DNA of 13,528 bases, taken from positions 1 through 13,528 of the forward strand of contig JAGAQS010000070.1 in NCBI GenBank assembly GCA_017622635.1, in the 5' to 3' direction. The position numbers were made by a program, and so were the translations under genes. The DNA is from Ruminococcus sp. (lineage in GTDB: Bacteria; Bacillota; Clostridia; Oscillospirales; Ruminococcaceae). Below are positions 1-5,685 of this stretch, in pieces; position 1 is the stretch's first letter; each line of letters opens with the position of its first letter. The notes below the pieces were generated by a model. It had not been told where the DNA came from, did not search any database, and worked only from the letters and a program-made list of their open reading frames with translations.

Positions 1-1
1 A

Positions 2-181
2 AATTGGGATATTTCAATCTGGAATAAGTTTTTCTATGACAAATGCGAAAGTATTGAAAATATAATCGGTTCAATGATATGTATCTGGGCAGAAGAACCG
101 GAACACTCTGACGTAAATGATATTTTCAATTCTGTTACAAGAATGTATGATGCTATGGTCATAAAAAATAAACTCATATAA
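2..181 (+). CDS. C-terminal fragment of a possible glycosidase (GH20-like)
   Basis: An open frame enters from the left edge and ends at a TAA at 179-181, giving 59 residues with no start inside the window. The stretch IIGSMICIWAEEPEHSDV resembles the C-terminal end of the beta-barrel in family 20 beta-N-acetylhexosaminidases, where a Gly-rich strand precedes a conserved Trp followed by an acidic pair. After it comes a short helix (DIFNSVTRMYDAM) of the kind that closes such domains. With only the tail visible, the enzyme class is a guess from local resemblance; that it is a real coding end is more secure, because codon use looks coherent and the stop is followed by non-coding DNA. The next element downstream is a degraded insertion sequence. 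Confidence 0.4.
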   Translation, partial: NWDISIWNKFFYDKCESIENIIGSMICIWAEEPEHSDVNDIFNSVTRMYDAMVIKNKLI

Positions 182-296
182 TCATAAAGAAAAAAGCTGT
201 ATTCTCATGGCAATCACATCATAAATATGCAGTTTTCAACTTTGATATAGTTCGGATATTGTTAAATATTTAAAAGTTTATTACGTATTTTCGGGT
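182..296. other. AT-rich spacer without a gene
   Basis: No open frame of note. A weak imperfect hairpin (AAAAGCTGTAT at 192-202 against TATGCAGTTTT near 226-236, needing a one-base bulge) could be a poor terminator for the gene at the left edge. Nothing else is supported. Confidence 0.3.
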
Positions 297-326
297 TTAA
301 ACAAATAAAGCATAATATGGTATAAT
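297..326 (+). promoter_or_regulatory. Possible promoter of the IS1-like transposase
   Basis: A perfect TATAAT at 321-326 is preceded at 18 bp by a weak -35 (TTAAAC, 297-302). It lies just ahead of the transposase remnant and points into it. The -10 is convincing; the -35 is poor. Confidence 0.4.
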
Positions 327-1085
327 AAAAATACGAGAAAAGCAAAAGAAGTCACAAGACGAAAATGTCCGATATGCGACAAAACAGAACATCAACGTAA
401 CTGTAGGAAAAAACGTTTGGGGAGATAGAGGTGTTTTTGTACAGAGTGAAGAAAATACTATACCCTCAACCTGAAGATACGGAAATATTCCGGAGAAGTA
501 CGTGAACAGGCAATAAAAACCTATTATGCAGGAACAAACGGTCGAGGTGTAGGCAAAATTTTCGGTTTCAATAAATCAAATGTATATAACCGGATAAAAA
601 AACTGAGAAAAATAAAGTTAAATTTTTTGCAAACATTTTAAACTTGGCGAACTGTACCAGTTTAAAGGCAGAAAAGGAACTTCTGAAACCAGTGAAAATA
701 TTTATTTAATAATGATGATAAGCCGTGAATCCCGTCAGATTGTGGGATTTGATGTAGCTTTTGACAAATTGCCTGAAAGGATTCAGAATATTGTTGATAA
801 TTCACAAGAGGTAGATTTTTACTACACAGATGGATATTTTGGATATATTGATATTGTTTATGCTGGTAAACACATTCGTAATGTAAATGATAGAAAAGAC
901 ACTCATAATGTTGAAAGTATGAATGCTGATTTACGATATTATATTCTTGTCTTTGCACGAAAAATCAGATGTTTCTACCGAAAAAATCGAAACACTTTAT
1001 GCTGTTGTGACTGTATCTGTTGATGCTTATAGTCATTTTGATTTAACTAAATATAAATACTATCATCGTAAGAAAAACGGTGATA
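300..1085 (+). mobile_element. Degraded IS1-family insertion sequence
   Basis: The interval is defined by the transposase remnant. The left limit is approximate. The right limit is set at about 1085, where a 28-bp leader shared with the gene at 1799 begins. I could not find convincing terminal inverted repeats or a target duplication, as expected of an old, eroded copy. The right end abuts the T tract of what was probably a terminator before the first ORF6N gene, so insertion or later deletion seems to have removed that gene's upstream control region. Confidence 0.6.
351..1083 (+). pseudogene. IS1-family transposase, inactivated
   Basis: Three frames join into one IS1-type transposase. The first has a zinc-finger-like start (KCPIC at 363-377, then CFCTE at 432-446) and an HTH-like segment (GRGVGKIFGFNKSNVYNRI, about 534-596). 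The second, from 622, has the catalytic part: GELYQFKGRKG, YYTDGYFGY, AGKHIRN and VESMNADLRYY. The third, from about 987, carries the C-terminal IETLYAVVTV segment. Damage: in-frame TAG at 426-428 and TGA at 447-449 (the latter where a zinc-ligand Cys is expected), one extra T in the T6 run at 623-628, one extra A in the A6 run at 981-986, and Gly (GGC, 646-648) where the family has the first catalytic Asp of the DDE triad. Removing the two extra bases restores one frame to about 1083. No start codon is left. The family call is from motif memory; the lesions are read directly. Confidence 0.8.
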
Positions 1086-1113
1086 TTTTTTTATTTAACG
1101 AAAGGAATGATTA
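1086..1113 (+). repeat. 28-bp leader repeat, copy 1
   Basis: Identical to 1769-1796: a T7 tract, then ATTTAACG and the ribosome binding site GAAAGGA, ending at ATGATTA. It marks the two downstream ORF6N genes as products of a duplication that included the 5' untranslated region. Confidence 0.9.
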
Positions 1114-1115
1114 AA

Positions 1116-1556
1116 ATGTATGAAATCATTAATGATGTACCTTTGAAAATCAAGGAGTACAAAGGACAGCGTGTTGTAACATTCAAAGACATCGACACAA
1201 TACATAACAGACCTGAGGGAACAGCAAGAAAACGTTTCAATGATAACAGAAAACACTTTATTGAGGGTGAGGATTTCTTTATTGTAAACCAAGCGTCCGA
1301 AATTCGGACGCTTGGTATAACAAGACCTCAGGGAGGTACGCCGTCAAGTGTTATTCTTGTCACGGAATCAGGCTACCTTATGCTTGTTAAGTCTTTCACA
1401 GACGACCTCTCATGGAATGTACAAAGACAGCTTGTAAAGACATATTTCAGGGTACAGGAAATCAAAAATGCAGATATAGAAAAGATTGTAAACACCACAG
1501 TTGAAAAAGCCGTAAGCGAAATTGTTAGAATAAATTTTTGTCAAACTTCATATTGA
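1116..1556 (+). CDS. ORF6N-domain (phage antirepressor-like) protein, short form
   Basis: A 146-residue protein. Residues about 10-60 match the ORF6N domain of phage antirepressors (GQRVVTFKDIDTIH, ARKRFNDNRKHFIEGEDFF). IRTLG, a TESGYLM segment and the YFRVQEI helix end follow. The start at 1116 is chosen over the in-frame ATG at 1080 because GAAAGGA at 1100-1106 is correctly spaced and matches the leader of the paralog at 1799. The two proteins align through FRVQEI and a following amphipathic segment (VEKAVSE against VTEAVSE). This one then ends in unrelated residues and lacks the C-terminal HTH of its paralog, so it may be a truncated copy. Its TGA stop lies inside the -35 box of the next promoter. 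A 29-bp palindrome sits at 1288-1316. Such proteins usually act in phage or mobile-element regulation; the target here is unknown. Confidence 0.8.
   Translation: MYEIINDVPLKIKEYKGQRVVTFKDIDTIHNRPEGTARKRFNDNRKHFIEGEDFFIVNQASEIRTLGITRPQGGTPSSVILVTESGYLMLVKSFTDDLSWNVQRQLVKTYFRVQEIKNADIEKIVNTTVEKAVSEIVRINFCQTSY
1288..1316. repeat. 29-bp perfect odd palindrome inside the first ORF6N gene
   Basis: Arms of 14 bp (ACCAAGCGTCCGAA, 1288-1301, and its complement at 1303-1316) surround a single central A at 1302. As RNA it would form a 12-bp stem with an AAAUU loop. It encodes the residues around NQASEIRTLG. The second paralog carries a palindrome of the same overall length at 1982-2010. Confidence 0.9.
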
Positions 1557-1581
1557 CATTTTATGTATAGTGTGGTATTAT
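1553..1581 (+). promoter_or_regulatory. Near-perfect sigma-A promoter of the structured RNA
   Basis: TTGACA at 1553-1558, a 17-bp spacer, and TATTAT at 1576-1581. Transcription should begin near 1588. The -35 overlaps the TGA stop of the preceding gene, so this unit is transcribed independently of that gene. Confidence 0.8.
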
Positions 1582-1587
1582 AGTAAT

Positions 1588-1729
1588 AGGGCATACTGCC
1601 CACCGTCTGAAAAAGGTTTGCCGACCTCAATCAGACACCATAACAGAAGTTACCATCAATAACTTTGTAATAGCTTGTGAACAATATACCCTATGACTTT
1701 GTAATTATATCATATAGGGTTTATTTTGT
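1588..1729 (+). ncRNA. Candidate structured small RNA or leader between ORF6N paralogs
   Basis: From the promoter start to the T-rich tail, about 140 nt hold no open frame but several helices. Hairpin 1 is GGGCA/TGCCC (1589-1593 with 1597-1601). Hairpin 2 is GTCTGA/TCAGAC (1605-1610 with 1631-1636), with an inner AGGT/ACCT (1614-1617 with 1624-1627) and loop TTGCCG. Hairpin 3 is AAGTTA/TAACTT (1647-1652 with 1660-1665). A terminator helix follows at 1688-1720. The 5' end (ATAGGG, 1586-1591) can also pair with CCCTAT (1689-1694) and would then compete with both hairpin 1 and the terminator. I do not recognise the family. It could be a free small RNA or the 5' leader of the ORF6N gene at 1799. 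Small RNAs beside abortive-infection genes (abiF-type) are one family to compare, but no such gene is seen here. Confidence 0.6.
1688..1729 (+). terminator. Intrinsic terminator of the structured RNA
   Basis: ACCCTAT at 1688-1694 pairs with ATAGGGT at 1714-1720 around a 19-nt AT-rich loop, and a T-rich tail (TTTATTTTG) follows. The loop is long, so termination may be partial. Confidence 0.55.
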
Positions 1730-1741
1730 CAAGAGTTTTTC

Positions 1742-1779
1742 ACTGTCGGTAACTTTTGTTATTGACGGTTTTTTTATTT
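1742..1779 (+). terminator. Strong terminator or attenuator in the leader of the second ORF6N gene
   Basis: A 12-bp stem (1742-1753 with 1758-1769, three G-T pairs, TTTT loop) runs straight into T7 at 1769-1775. It ends only 20-30 nt before the start codon of the next gene, so that gene must rely on read-through. Both arms have complements upstream in hairpin 3: AAGTTACC (1647-1654) fits GGTAACTT (1748-1755), and TCAATAAC (1656-1663) fits GTTATTGA (1758-1765). This is the layout of an antiterminator switch. Confidence 0.75.
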
Positions 1780-1796
1780 AACGAAAGGAATGATTA
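1769..1796 (+). repeat. 28-bp leader repeat, copy 2
   Basis: Same 28 bases as 1086-1113. Here the T7 is the tail of the 1742-1769 terminator stem, which suggests that the first copy also once had this terminator. Confidence 0.9.
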
Positions 1797-1798
1797 TG

Positions 1799-2512
1799 AT
1801 GAAAAATTTAAAGATTAATCCCATTGAACAGAGCGGTCAGCGTGTTCTTACAACTGCACAACTTGCAGAAGCTTACGAAACAGACAGCAAAATTATTATC
1901 AAAAACTTTAATCGTAATAAATCAAGATACATTGAAGGTGTACATTTTTATTGTCTTACCGGCAATAAATTAAAGGAATTTTTTGCAAACGTCAATTTGA
2001 CGTTTACAAATTCAAGCAAAATCCGCACGCTTTACCTTTGGACAGAAAAAGGTGCGTTACTTCACGCCAAAAGTCTTAATACTGATAAAGCGTGGGAAGT
2101 CTATGAATTTCTTGTTGATACATATTTCAGGGTACAGGAAATCAGTAATTCATATACTGAACTTATTGGTGTTATACGTAAAAATTTAAATGAAGATATG
2201 GAAAGCATTATAAAATCAGCAGTCAAAGAAGCTGTAACGGAAGCAGTAAGCGAAACTGTAAAAGTGCTGTCACCATTCCTTACACTTGCACCTGTTGAAA
2301 AAGACAATGTTAAGACAATTGAAAAGAAGTACAAATACAGTTCGTCAAAGATATTCAGGCTTTCACCGGAAATCAGGGAACAGGTTGACAATATGATTAT
2401 TTCGGGAAATTATTCATGTCAGAAAATAGCCGATTTTATAGAAAAAAATACGGGCATGACGATATCGTACATGACCGTAAGCAGATATATGAAAAAATAT
2501 TTTAAGTTTTAA
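1799..2512 (+). CDS. ORF6N-domain protein with C-terminal helix-turn-helix
   Basis: A 237-residue protein. The N-terminal ORF6N domain spans about residues 10-70 (VLTTAQLAEAYETDSK, NFNRNKSRYIEGVHFY). LYLWTEKGALLHAKSLNTDKAWEVYEFL follows in two parts, ending at the YFRVQEI helix. A linker from about 115 to 175 looks coiled (EDMESIIKSAVKEAV, TEAVSETVK). The last 60 residues (RLSPEIREQVDNMII, YSCQKIADFIEK, ISYMTVSRYMKKYF) resemble the HTH of DUF3486 / Mu gp27-like phage small terminase proteins. I chose ATG 1799 because its distance from GAAAGGA equals that in the paralog at 1116; ATG 1796 is equally in frame. The stop overlaps the stop of rex, convergent, by 4 bp. A DNA-binding regulator of mobile-element origin is likely; its target is unknown. 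Confidence 0.85.
   Translation: MKNLKINPIEQSGQRVLTTAQLAEAYETDSKIIIKNFNRNKSRYIEGVHFYCLTGNKLKEFFANVNLTFTNSSKIRTLYLWTEKGALLHAKSLNTDKAWEVYEFLVDTYFRVQEISNSYTELIGVIRKNLNEDMESIIKSAVKEAVTEAVSETVKVLSPFLTLAPVEKDNVKTIEKKYKYSSSKIFRLSPEIREQVDNMIISGNYSCQKIADFIEKNTGMTISYMTVSRYMKKYFKF
1982..2010. repeat. 29-bp odd palindrome inside the second ORF6N gene
   Basis: Core arms AAACGTCAA (1987-1995) and TTGACGTTT (1997-2005) flank a central T. After one mismatch (C1986 with A2006) the pairing resumes, TTTG with CAAA, to a total of 29 bp. It gives the same stem length and 5-nt loop as the palindrome at 1288-1316, and shares the motif AA(A/G)CGTC with paired GACG(T/C)TT. Confidence 0.85.
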
Positions 2513-3153
2513 CGGAAAGTCAGTTCTTTTTCAAAAAAACTGTGTCTTGTGAGCATTGCCAGTGTCATTGAAATATTTTCGTTATGTACGATAATATTTT
2601 CGGGTACATTCAAATGAACCGACGCAAAATTCAGAATATATTTTATACCTGAGTCTGTCATTATATTGCATACTTCCTGTGCGGATTTTTCGGGAACGGT
2701 AATAATACCTGTTTTTATATTTTGGTTCAGGCAGAAATTTTTCATTTCGCTTATATGGCGTACAGGTTTTCCGTTTATGTCAGTTCCCGTAATTTTTTCA
2801 TTGCAGTCAAAACCACATACAATGTCAAAGCCGTAATCTGCGAAACTGTCCGAGCCGAGCATAGCCCTGCCCAGATTTCCGACACCTGCCACAATAACAC
2901 CGTCATGGTTTTCAAAGCCGAAAAAGTGACCGATATCGTTTATAAGTTCGGCAGTAACGTATCCTGTTCTCGGACGACCGCCACGACTTACAGAAGCGAG
3001 GTCTTTTCTTACCTGAACATCATTAAGACCAAGAGCGTCCGCAATGGCAGTGGCGGAAATATTGCCTGATTTTCTGTTTTCGGGAAGAGAAACAAGGTAG
3101 TTGAAATATAACGGGAGACGCTGTAATGTCTGTGCAGTTACATTTTTAGCCAA
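2509..3153 (-). CDS. rex: Redox-sensing transcriptional repressor Rex
   Basis: A 214-residue protein, the usual Rex length. Residues 1-75 are the winged helix (NISATAIADALGLNDVQVRK, SRGGRPRTGY). A Rossmann fold follows, with the NAD(H) site VAGVGNLGRAML (GVGNLG at 90-95), and a C-terminal helix of the type used for domain swapping in the Rex dimer. Rex binds operators when NADH/NAD+ is low and leaves when NADH rises. The start is TTG (3151-3153), fixed by a strong AGGGAGG seven bases upstream; no closer ATG fits. It lies 48 bp after nfnB on the same strand, so it is probably the last gene of the nfn operon, and its 3' end overlaps the convergent ORF6N gene by 4 bp. I found no Rex-type operator in the nfn promoter region. 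Confidence 0.95.
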   Translation of the reverse strand: MAKNVTAQTLQRLPLYFNYLVSLPENRKSGNISATAIADALGLNDVQVRKDLASVSRGGRPRTGYVTAELINDIGHFFGFENHDGVIVAGVGNLGRAMLGSDSFADYGFDIVCGFDCNEKITGTDINGKPVRHISEMKNFCLNQNIKTGIITVPEKSAQEVCNIMTDSGIKYILNFASVHLNVPENIIVHNENISMTLAMLTRHSFFEKELTFR

Positions 3154-3201
3154 TTTACAGACCTCCCTTTGATTTTTTCATACAACAGGATTTTCACGTT
3201 T

Positions 3202-4587
3202 TTATTTTTTCTGAATATATTCGTCCATAGCGGCGGCAGCGGTTTTTCCCGCACCCATAGCAAGTATTACTGTTGCTGCACCTGTAACGGCATCACCGCC
3301 TGCATAAACGCCCTCTTTTGAGGTGAGACCGTTTTCGTCGGCAATAATTCCGCCCCACTTTTGAGTGTCGAGACCGTCTGTAGTGGATTTTATAAGCGGA
3401 TTGGGTGATGTACCGATAGACATAATAACGCTGTCTGTTTCGATTTCAAAGAATGAATCGGGAACGGGTACAGGTTTTGCTCTGCCTGAAGCATCGGGTT
3501 CTGAAAGTTCCATTTGCTGACATACTATACTTTTAACCCAGCCTTTTTCGTCGGACTTGATTTCAACGGGATTTGTAAGGAATTTGAAAATAATTCCCTC
3601 CTCCTTGGCGTGTTCAACTTCTTCGGCACGTGCAGGGAGTTCGTTTTCTGTACGTCTGTAGACAATATAAACTTCCGCACCCATTCTCTTGGCACAGCGT
3701 GCAGCGTCCATGGCAACATTACCGCCACCGACAACAACAGCTTTTTTTCCTGCCTGAACAGGTGTCGTACCGTCGGGTCTGTATGCTTTCATGAGGTTTA
3801 TTCTTGTAAGAAATTCGTTTGCGGAGTATACACCGCTGAGGTTTTCGCCCTTGATGTTCATAAATCTCGGAAGTCCCGCACCTGAACCTATGAACACACT
3901 TTCAAATCCCTCTTCTTTCATAAGTTCGTCTATTGAAACAGTTTTGCCGACAACTGTATTTGTTTCGATTTTAACACCGAGTTCCTTAAGTCCGTCAATC
4001 TCTTTCTGAACGATTGTTTTCGGAAGTCTGAACTCAGGAATACCGTAAGACAATACACCGCCTGCGACATGAAGAGCTTCAAAAACTGTAACGTCGTAAC
4101 CTTTTTTTGCAAGGTCACCTGCACAGGCAAGTCCCGACGGACCTGAACCGATAACAGCGACTTTGTGACCGTTTGGAACAGGTTTTTCAACGGAAGTTTT
4201 ATTCAGTGCGTTGTGACGGTCTGCAACAAATCTTTCAAGTCTGCCTATTGCGACGGGTTCGCCCTTTATTCCTCTTACACACCTTTTTTCACACTGTGTT
4301 TCCTGTGGGCATACTCTGCCACATATGGCAGGGAGTGAACTTGATTCTGTGATAATTTTATAGGCTTCTTCAAAGTTTCCCTCTGCTACCTGATGAATGA
4401 ATGACGGTATATCTATCTGAACCGGACAACCCTGTGTACAGGGTTTATTTTTGCACTGTAAACATCTTTTTGCTTCGTCAATAGCCTGTTCTTCCGTGTA
4501 GCCGAGAGCTACTTCGTCAAAGTTCTTGTTTCTTACGTCCGGATTCTGCACGGGCATTTCGTTCTTTTTTAATGACATATTCGGCAT
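3202..4587 (-). CDS. nfnB: NfnB, large subunit of NADH-dependent reduced ferredoxin:NADP+ oxidoreductase (GltD/GltA-like)
   Basis: A 461-residue flavoprotein. The N-terminal region has two [4Fe-4S] Cys sets: C42, C45, C50, C54 and C89, C93, C99, C103. The FAD site GSGPSG is at 147-152, the NADPH site GGGNVAMD at 287-294, and the C-terminal FAD motif is YAGGDAVTGAATVILAMG. This is the architecture of the small subunit of glutamate synthase. Because no large GltB gene is nearby and an NfnA gene lies just upstream, the NfnB role is preferred: bifurcating electrons between NADPH, ferredoxin and NAD+ in the cytoplasm. The start at 4587 has AGGAGG nine bases upstream, lying inside the end of nfnA; only one base separates the two genes, so they are translationally coupled. 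Automated annotation may call it gltA, glutamate synthase (NADPH). Confidence 0.93.
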   Translation of the reverse strand: MPNMSLKKNEMPVQNPDVRNKNFDEVALGYTEEQAIDEAKRCLQCKNKPCTQGCPVQIDIPSFIHQVAEGNFEEAYKIITESSSLPAICGRVCPQETQCEKRCVRGIKGEPVAIGRLERFVADRHNALNKTSVEKPVPNGHKVAVIGSGPSGLACAGDLAKKGYDVTVFEALHVAGGVLSYGIPEFRLPKTIVQKEIDGLKELGVKIETNTVVGKTVSIDELMKEEGFESVFIGSGAGLPRFMNIKGENLSGVYSANEFLTRINLMKAYRPDGTTPVQAGKKAVVVGGGNVAMDAARCAKRMGAEVYIVYRRTENELPARAEEVEHAKEEGIIFKFLTNPVEIKSDEKGWVKSIVCQQMELSEPDASGRAKPVPVPDSFFEIETDSVIMSIGTSPNPLIKSTTDGLDTQKWGGIIADENGLTSKEGVYAGGDAVTGAATVILAMGAGKTAAAAMDEYIQKK

Positions 4588-4588
4588 T

Positions 4589-5431
4589 TTACTTTACCTC
4601 CTGATTGAAAAGATTGCAGGTGTCCTCATGTGCCTTTCGTTCAAACGGCTTATACATTGCACCACGTTTCATTGCCTCATCAAAGTCTATAAGATGACCG
4701 TCAAATTCAGGGCCGTCAACACAGGCGAACTTTGTTTCACCACCGACTGTAAGGCGACAACCTCCGCACATTCCCGTGCCGTCAATCATTATGGGGTTCA
4801 TTGACGCAACGGTAGGAATTTCGTACTGTTTTGTAAGCTGACATACAAACTTCATCATTATAAGCGGACCTATTGTTATAACTCTATCGTACTTCTCACC
4901 GTTTTCTATAAGCTTTTTAAGTGCGTCGGTGACAAGACCCTTTTCACCTGCCGAACCGTCGTCAGACATAAGAATAAATTTTGAACTTGATGCTTTAAAT
5001 TCATCTTCGAGAATTACCAAATCCTTGTTTCTGAATCCTACTATTGAATGTACTTCAACGCCGAGTCCGTGAAGTTTCTTTGCAACGGGGTAAGCTATGG
5101 CACAGCCCACACCTCCGCCGACTACTGCGACTTTTTTAAGACCGTCTGTTTCCGTTGCACGTCCGAGAGGTCCTACAAAGTCATGCAGGCAGTCACCCTC
5201 ATTCATATGATTGAGTTTTTCAGTAGTAGCACCCACAATCTGGAATATAATTGTAATAATACCGTTTTCACGGTCATAATCGGCAATGGTAAGCGGAATA
5301 CGTTCTCCGTTCTCATCAGTTCGTAAAATAATAAACTGTCCCGGTTCACATTTTTTTGCAACTTTCGGGGCGTGGATTTTCATAAGGGTAACAGTCGGAT
5401 TAAGACTTTTCTTTTCTAAAATTTCAAACAT
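4589..5431 (-). CDS. nfnA: NfnA, small subunit of NADH-dependent reduced ferredoxin:NADP+ oxidoreductase
   Basis: A 280-residue protein of the ferredoxin-NADP reductase type. The N-terminal FAD barrel carries RIPLT at 44-48 in place of the classical RxYS. The NAD(H) domain has VAVVGGGVGCA from residue 101. The C-terminal DGTGMCGGC (217-225) plus C237 matches the unusual [2Fe-2S] site with one Asp and three Cys known from Nfn small subunits. A close relative is the electron-transfer subunit of dihydroorotate dehydrogenase (PyrK), but the pairing with nfnB one base downstream decides for NfnA. The ribosome binding site GAAAGGA ends three bases before ATG. The gene heads the operon nfnA-nfnB-rex; its leader and promoter at 5432-5561 hold several possible regulatory elements. 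Confidence 0.93.
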   Translation of the reverse strand: MFEILEKKSLNPTVTLMKIHAPKVAKKCEPGQFIILRTDENGERIPLTIADYDRENGIITIIFQIVGATTEKLNHMNEGDCLHDFVGPLGRATETDGLKKVAVVGGGVGCAIAYPVAKKLHGLGVEVHSIVGFRNKDLVILEDEFKASSSKFILMSDDGSAGEKGLVTDALKKLIENGEKYDRVITIGPLIMMKFVCQLTKQYEIPTVASMNPIMIDGTGMCGGCRLTVGGETKFACVDGPEFDGHLIDFDEAMKRGAMYKPFERKAHEDTCNLFNQEVK

Positions 5432-5448
5432 TGTCCTTTCTTTCCTTT

Positions 5449-5480
5449 CACAAAAATGTGCCGTCCCATAACGGACGGCA
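5449..5480 (-). terminator. Terminator-like hairpin in the nfn leader
   Basis: On the minus strand, TGCCGTCC and GGACGGCA (5480-5473 and 5466-5459) form a perfect 8-bp GC-rich stem with a 6-nt loop. It is followed after a short spacer by a five-T run at 5457-5453, read as CATTTTTGTG. It lies between the operon promoter and nfnA, so it could attenuate the operon or stabilise its 5' end. Read-through from lysR would also meet it. The T run is short, so efficient termination is uncertain. Confidence 0.5.
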
Positions 5481-5494
5481 TCAGGATTATAAAT

Positions 5495-5524
5495 ATTATA
5501 TCACATGATTCTGTCACATGGAAA
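5495..5524 (-). promoter_or_regulatory. Promoter of nfnA-nfnB-rex with duplicated CATGTGA
   Basis: The minus strand shows TATAAT at 5500-5495 with an upstream TGA (extended -10), and TTTCCA at 5524-5519 as a -35 at 18 bp. CATGTGA occurs twice, 13 bp apart, at 5520-5514 and 5507-5501, lying across the spacer where a repressor could sit. The start should be near 5488, leaving a leader of about 57 nt. Confidence 0.65.
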
Positions 5525-5535
5525 TATAATATTTT

Positions 5536-5561
5536 AATATCGATATTCTGTTATCGATATT
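5536..5561. promoter_or_regulatory. Paired ATCGAT-centred palindromes upstream of the nfn promoter
   Basis: AATATCGATATT (5536-5547) is a perfect 12-bp palindrome. A second copy, TATCGATA, lies at 5552-5559 with its centre 14 bp away. Relative to the predicted start these are centred near -54 and -68, the usual region for LysR-type activator binding, and a LysR gene ends at 5686. This is probably an operator; the link to that LysR protein is inferred. The remaining spacer, 5562-5685, shows nothing else clear, including no convincing terminator for lysR. Confidence 0.5.
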
Positions 5562-5685
5562 GAAAGTGTTAAAACAGATTTATCAAAATATATAATCTGC
5601 ACAAAAATTCTTCAATGTAAAGGTTCTGCAATATCACCGTACTTATACACAAAGAATAGTTATATTCCGTTTTTTATATGTCAGA

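Noticed and set aside
662-958. 98-residue minus-strand frame across the transposase remnant
   Set aside because: It is the shadow of the catalytic part of the IS1-type transposase; its low-complexity Tyr/Gln/His content is not protein-like.
2523-2545. Hairpin CAGTT...AACTG as terminator of the second ORF6N gene
   Set aside because: It lies inside the rex coding sequence, is mostly an A/T run, and no T tract follows in the plus direction.
5432-5685. Rex operator (TTGTGAAA-type palindrome) before nfnA
   Set aside because: Only an isolated TTGTGA half-site occurs within the leader; no two-armed match was found.
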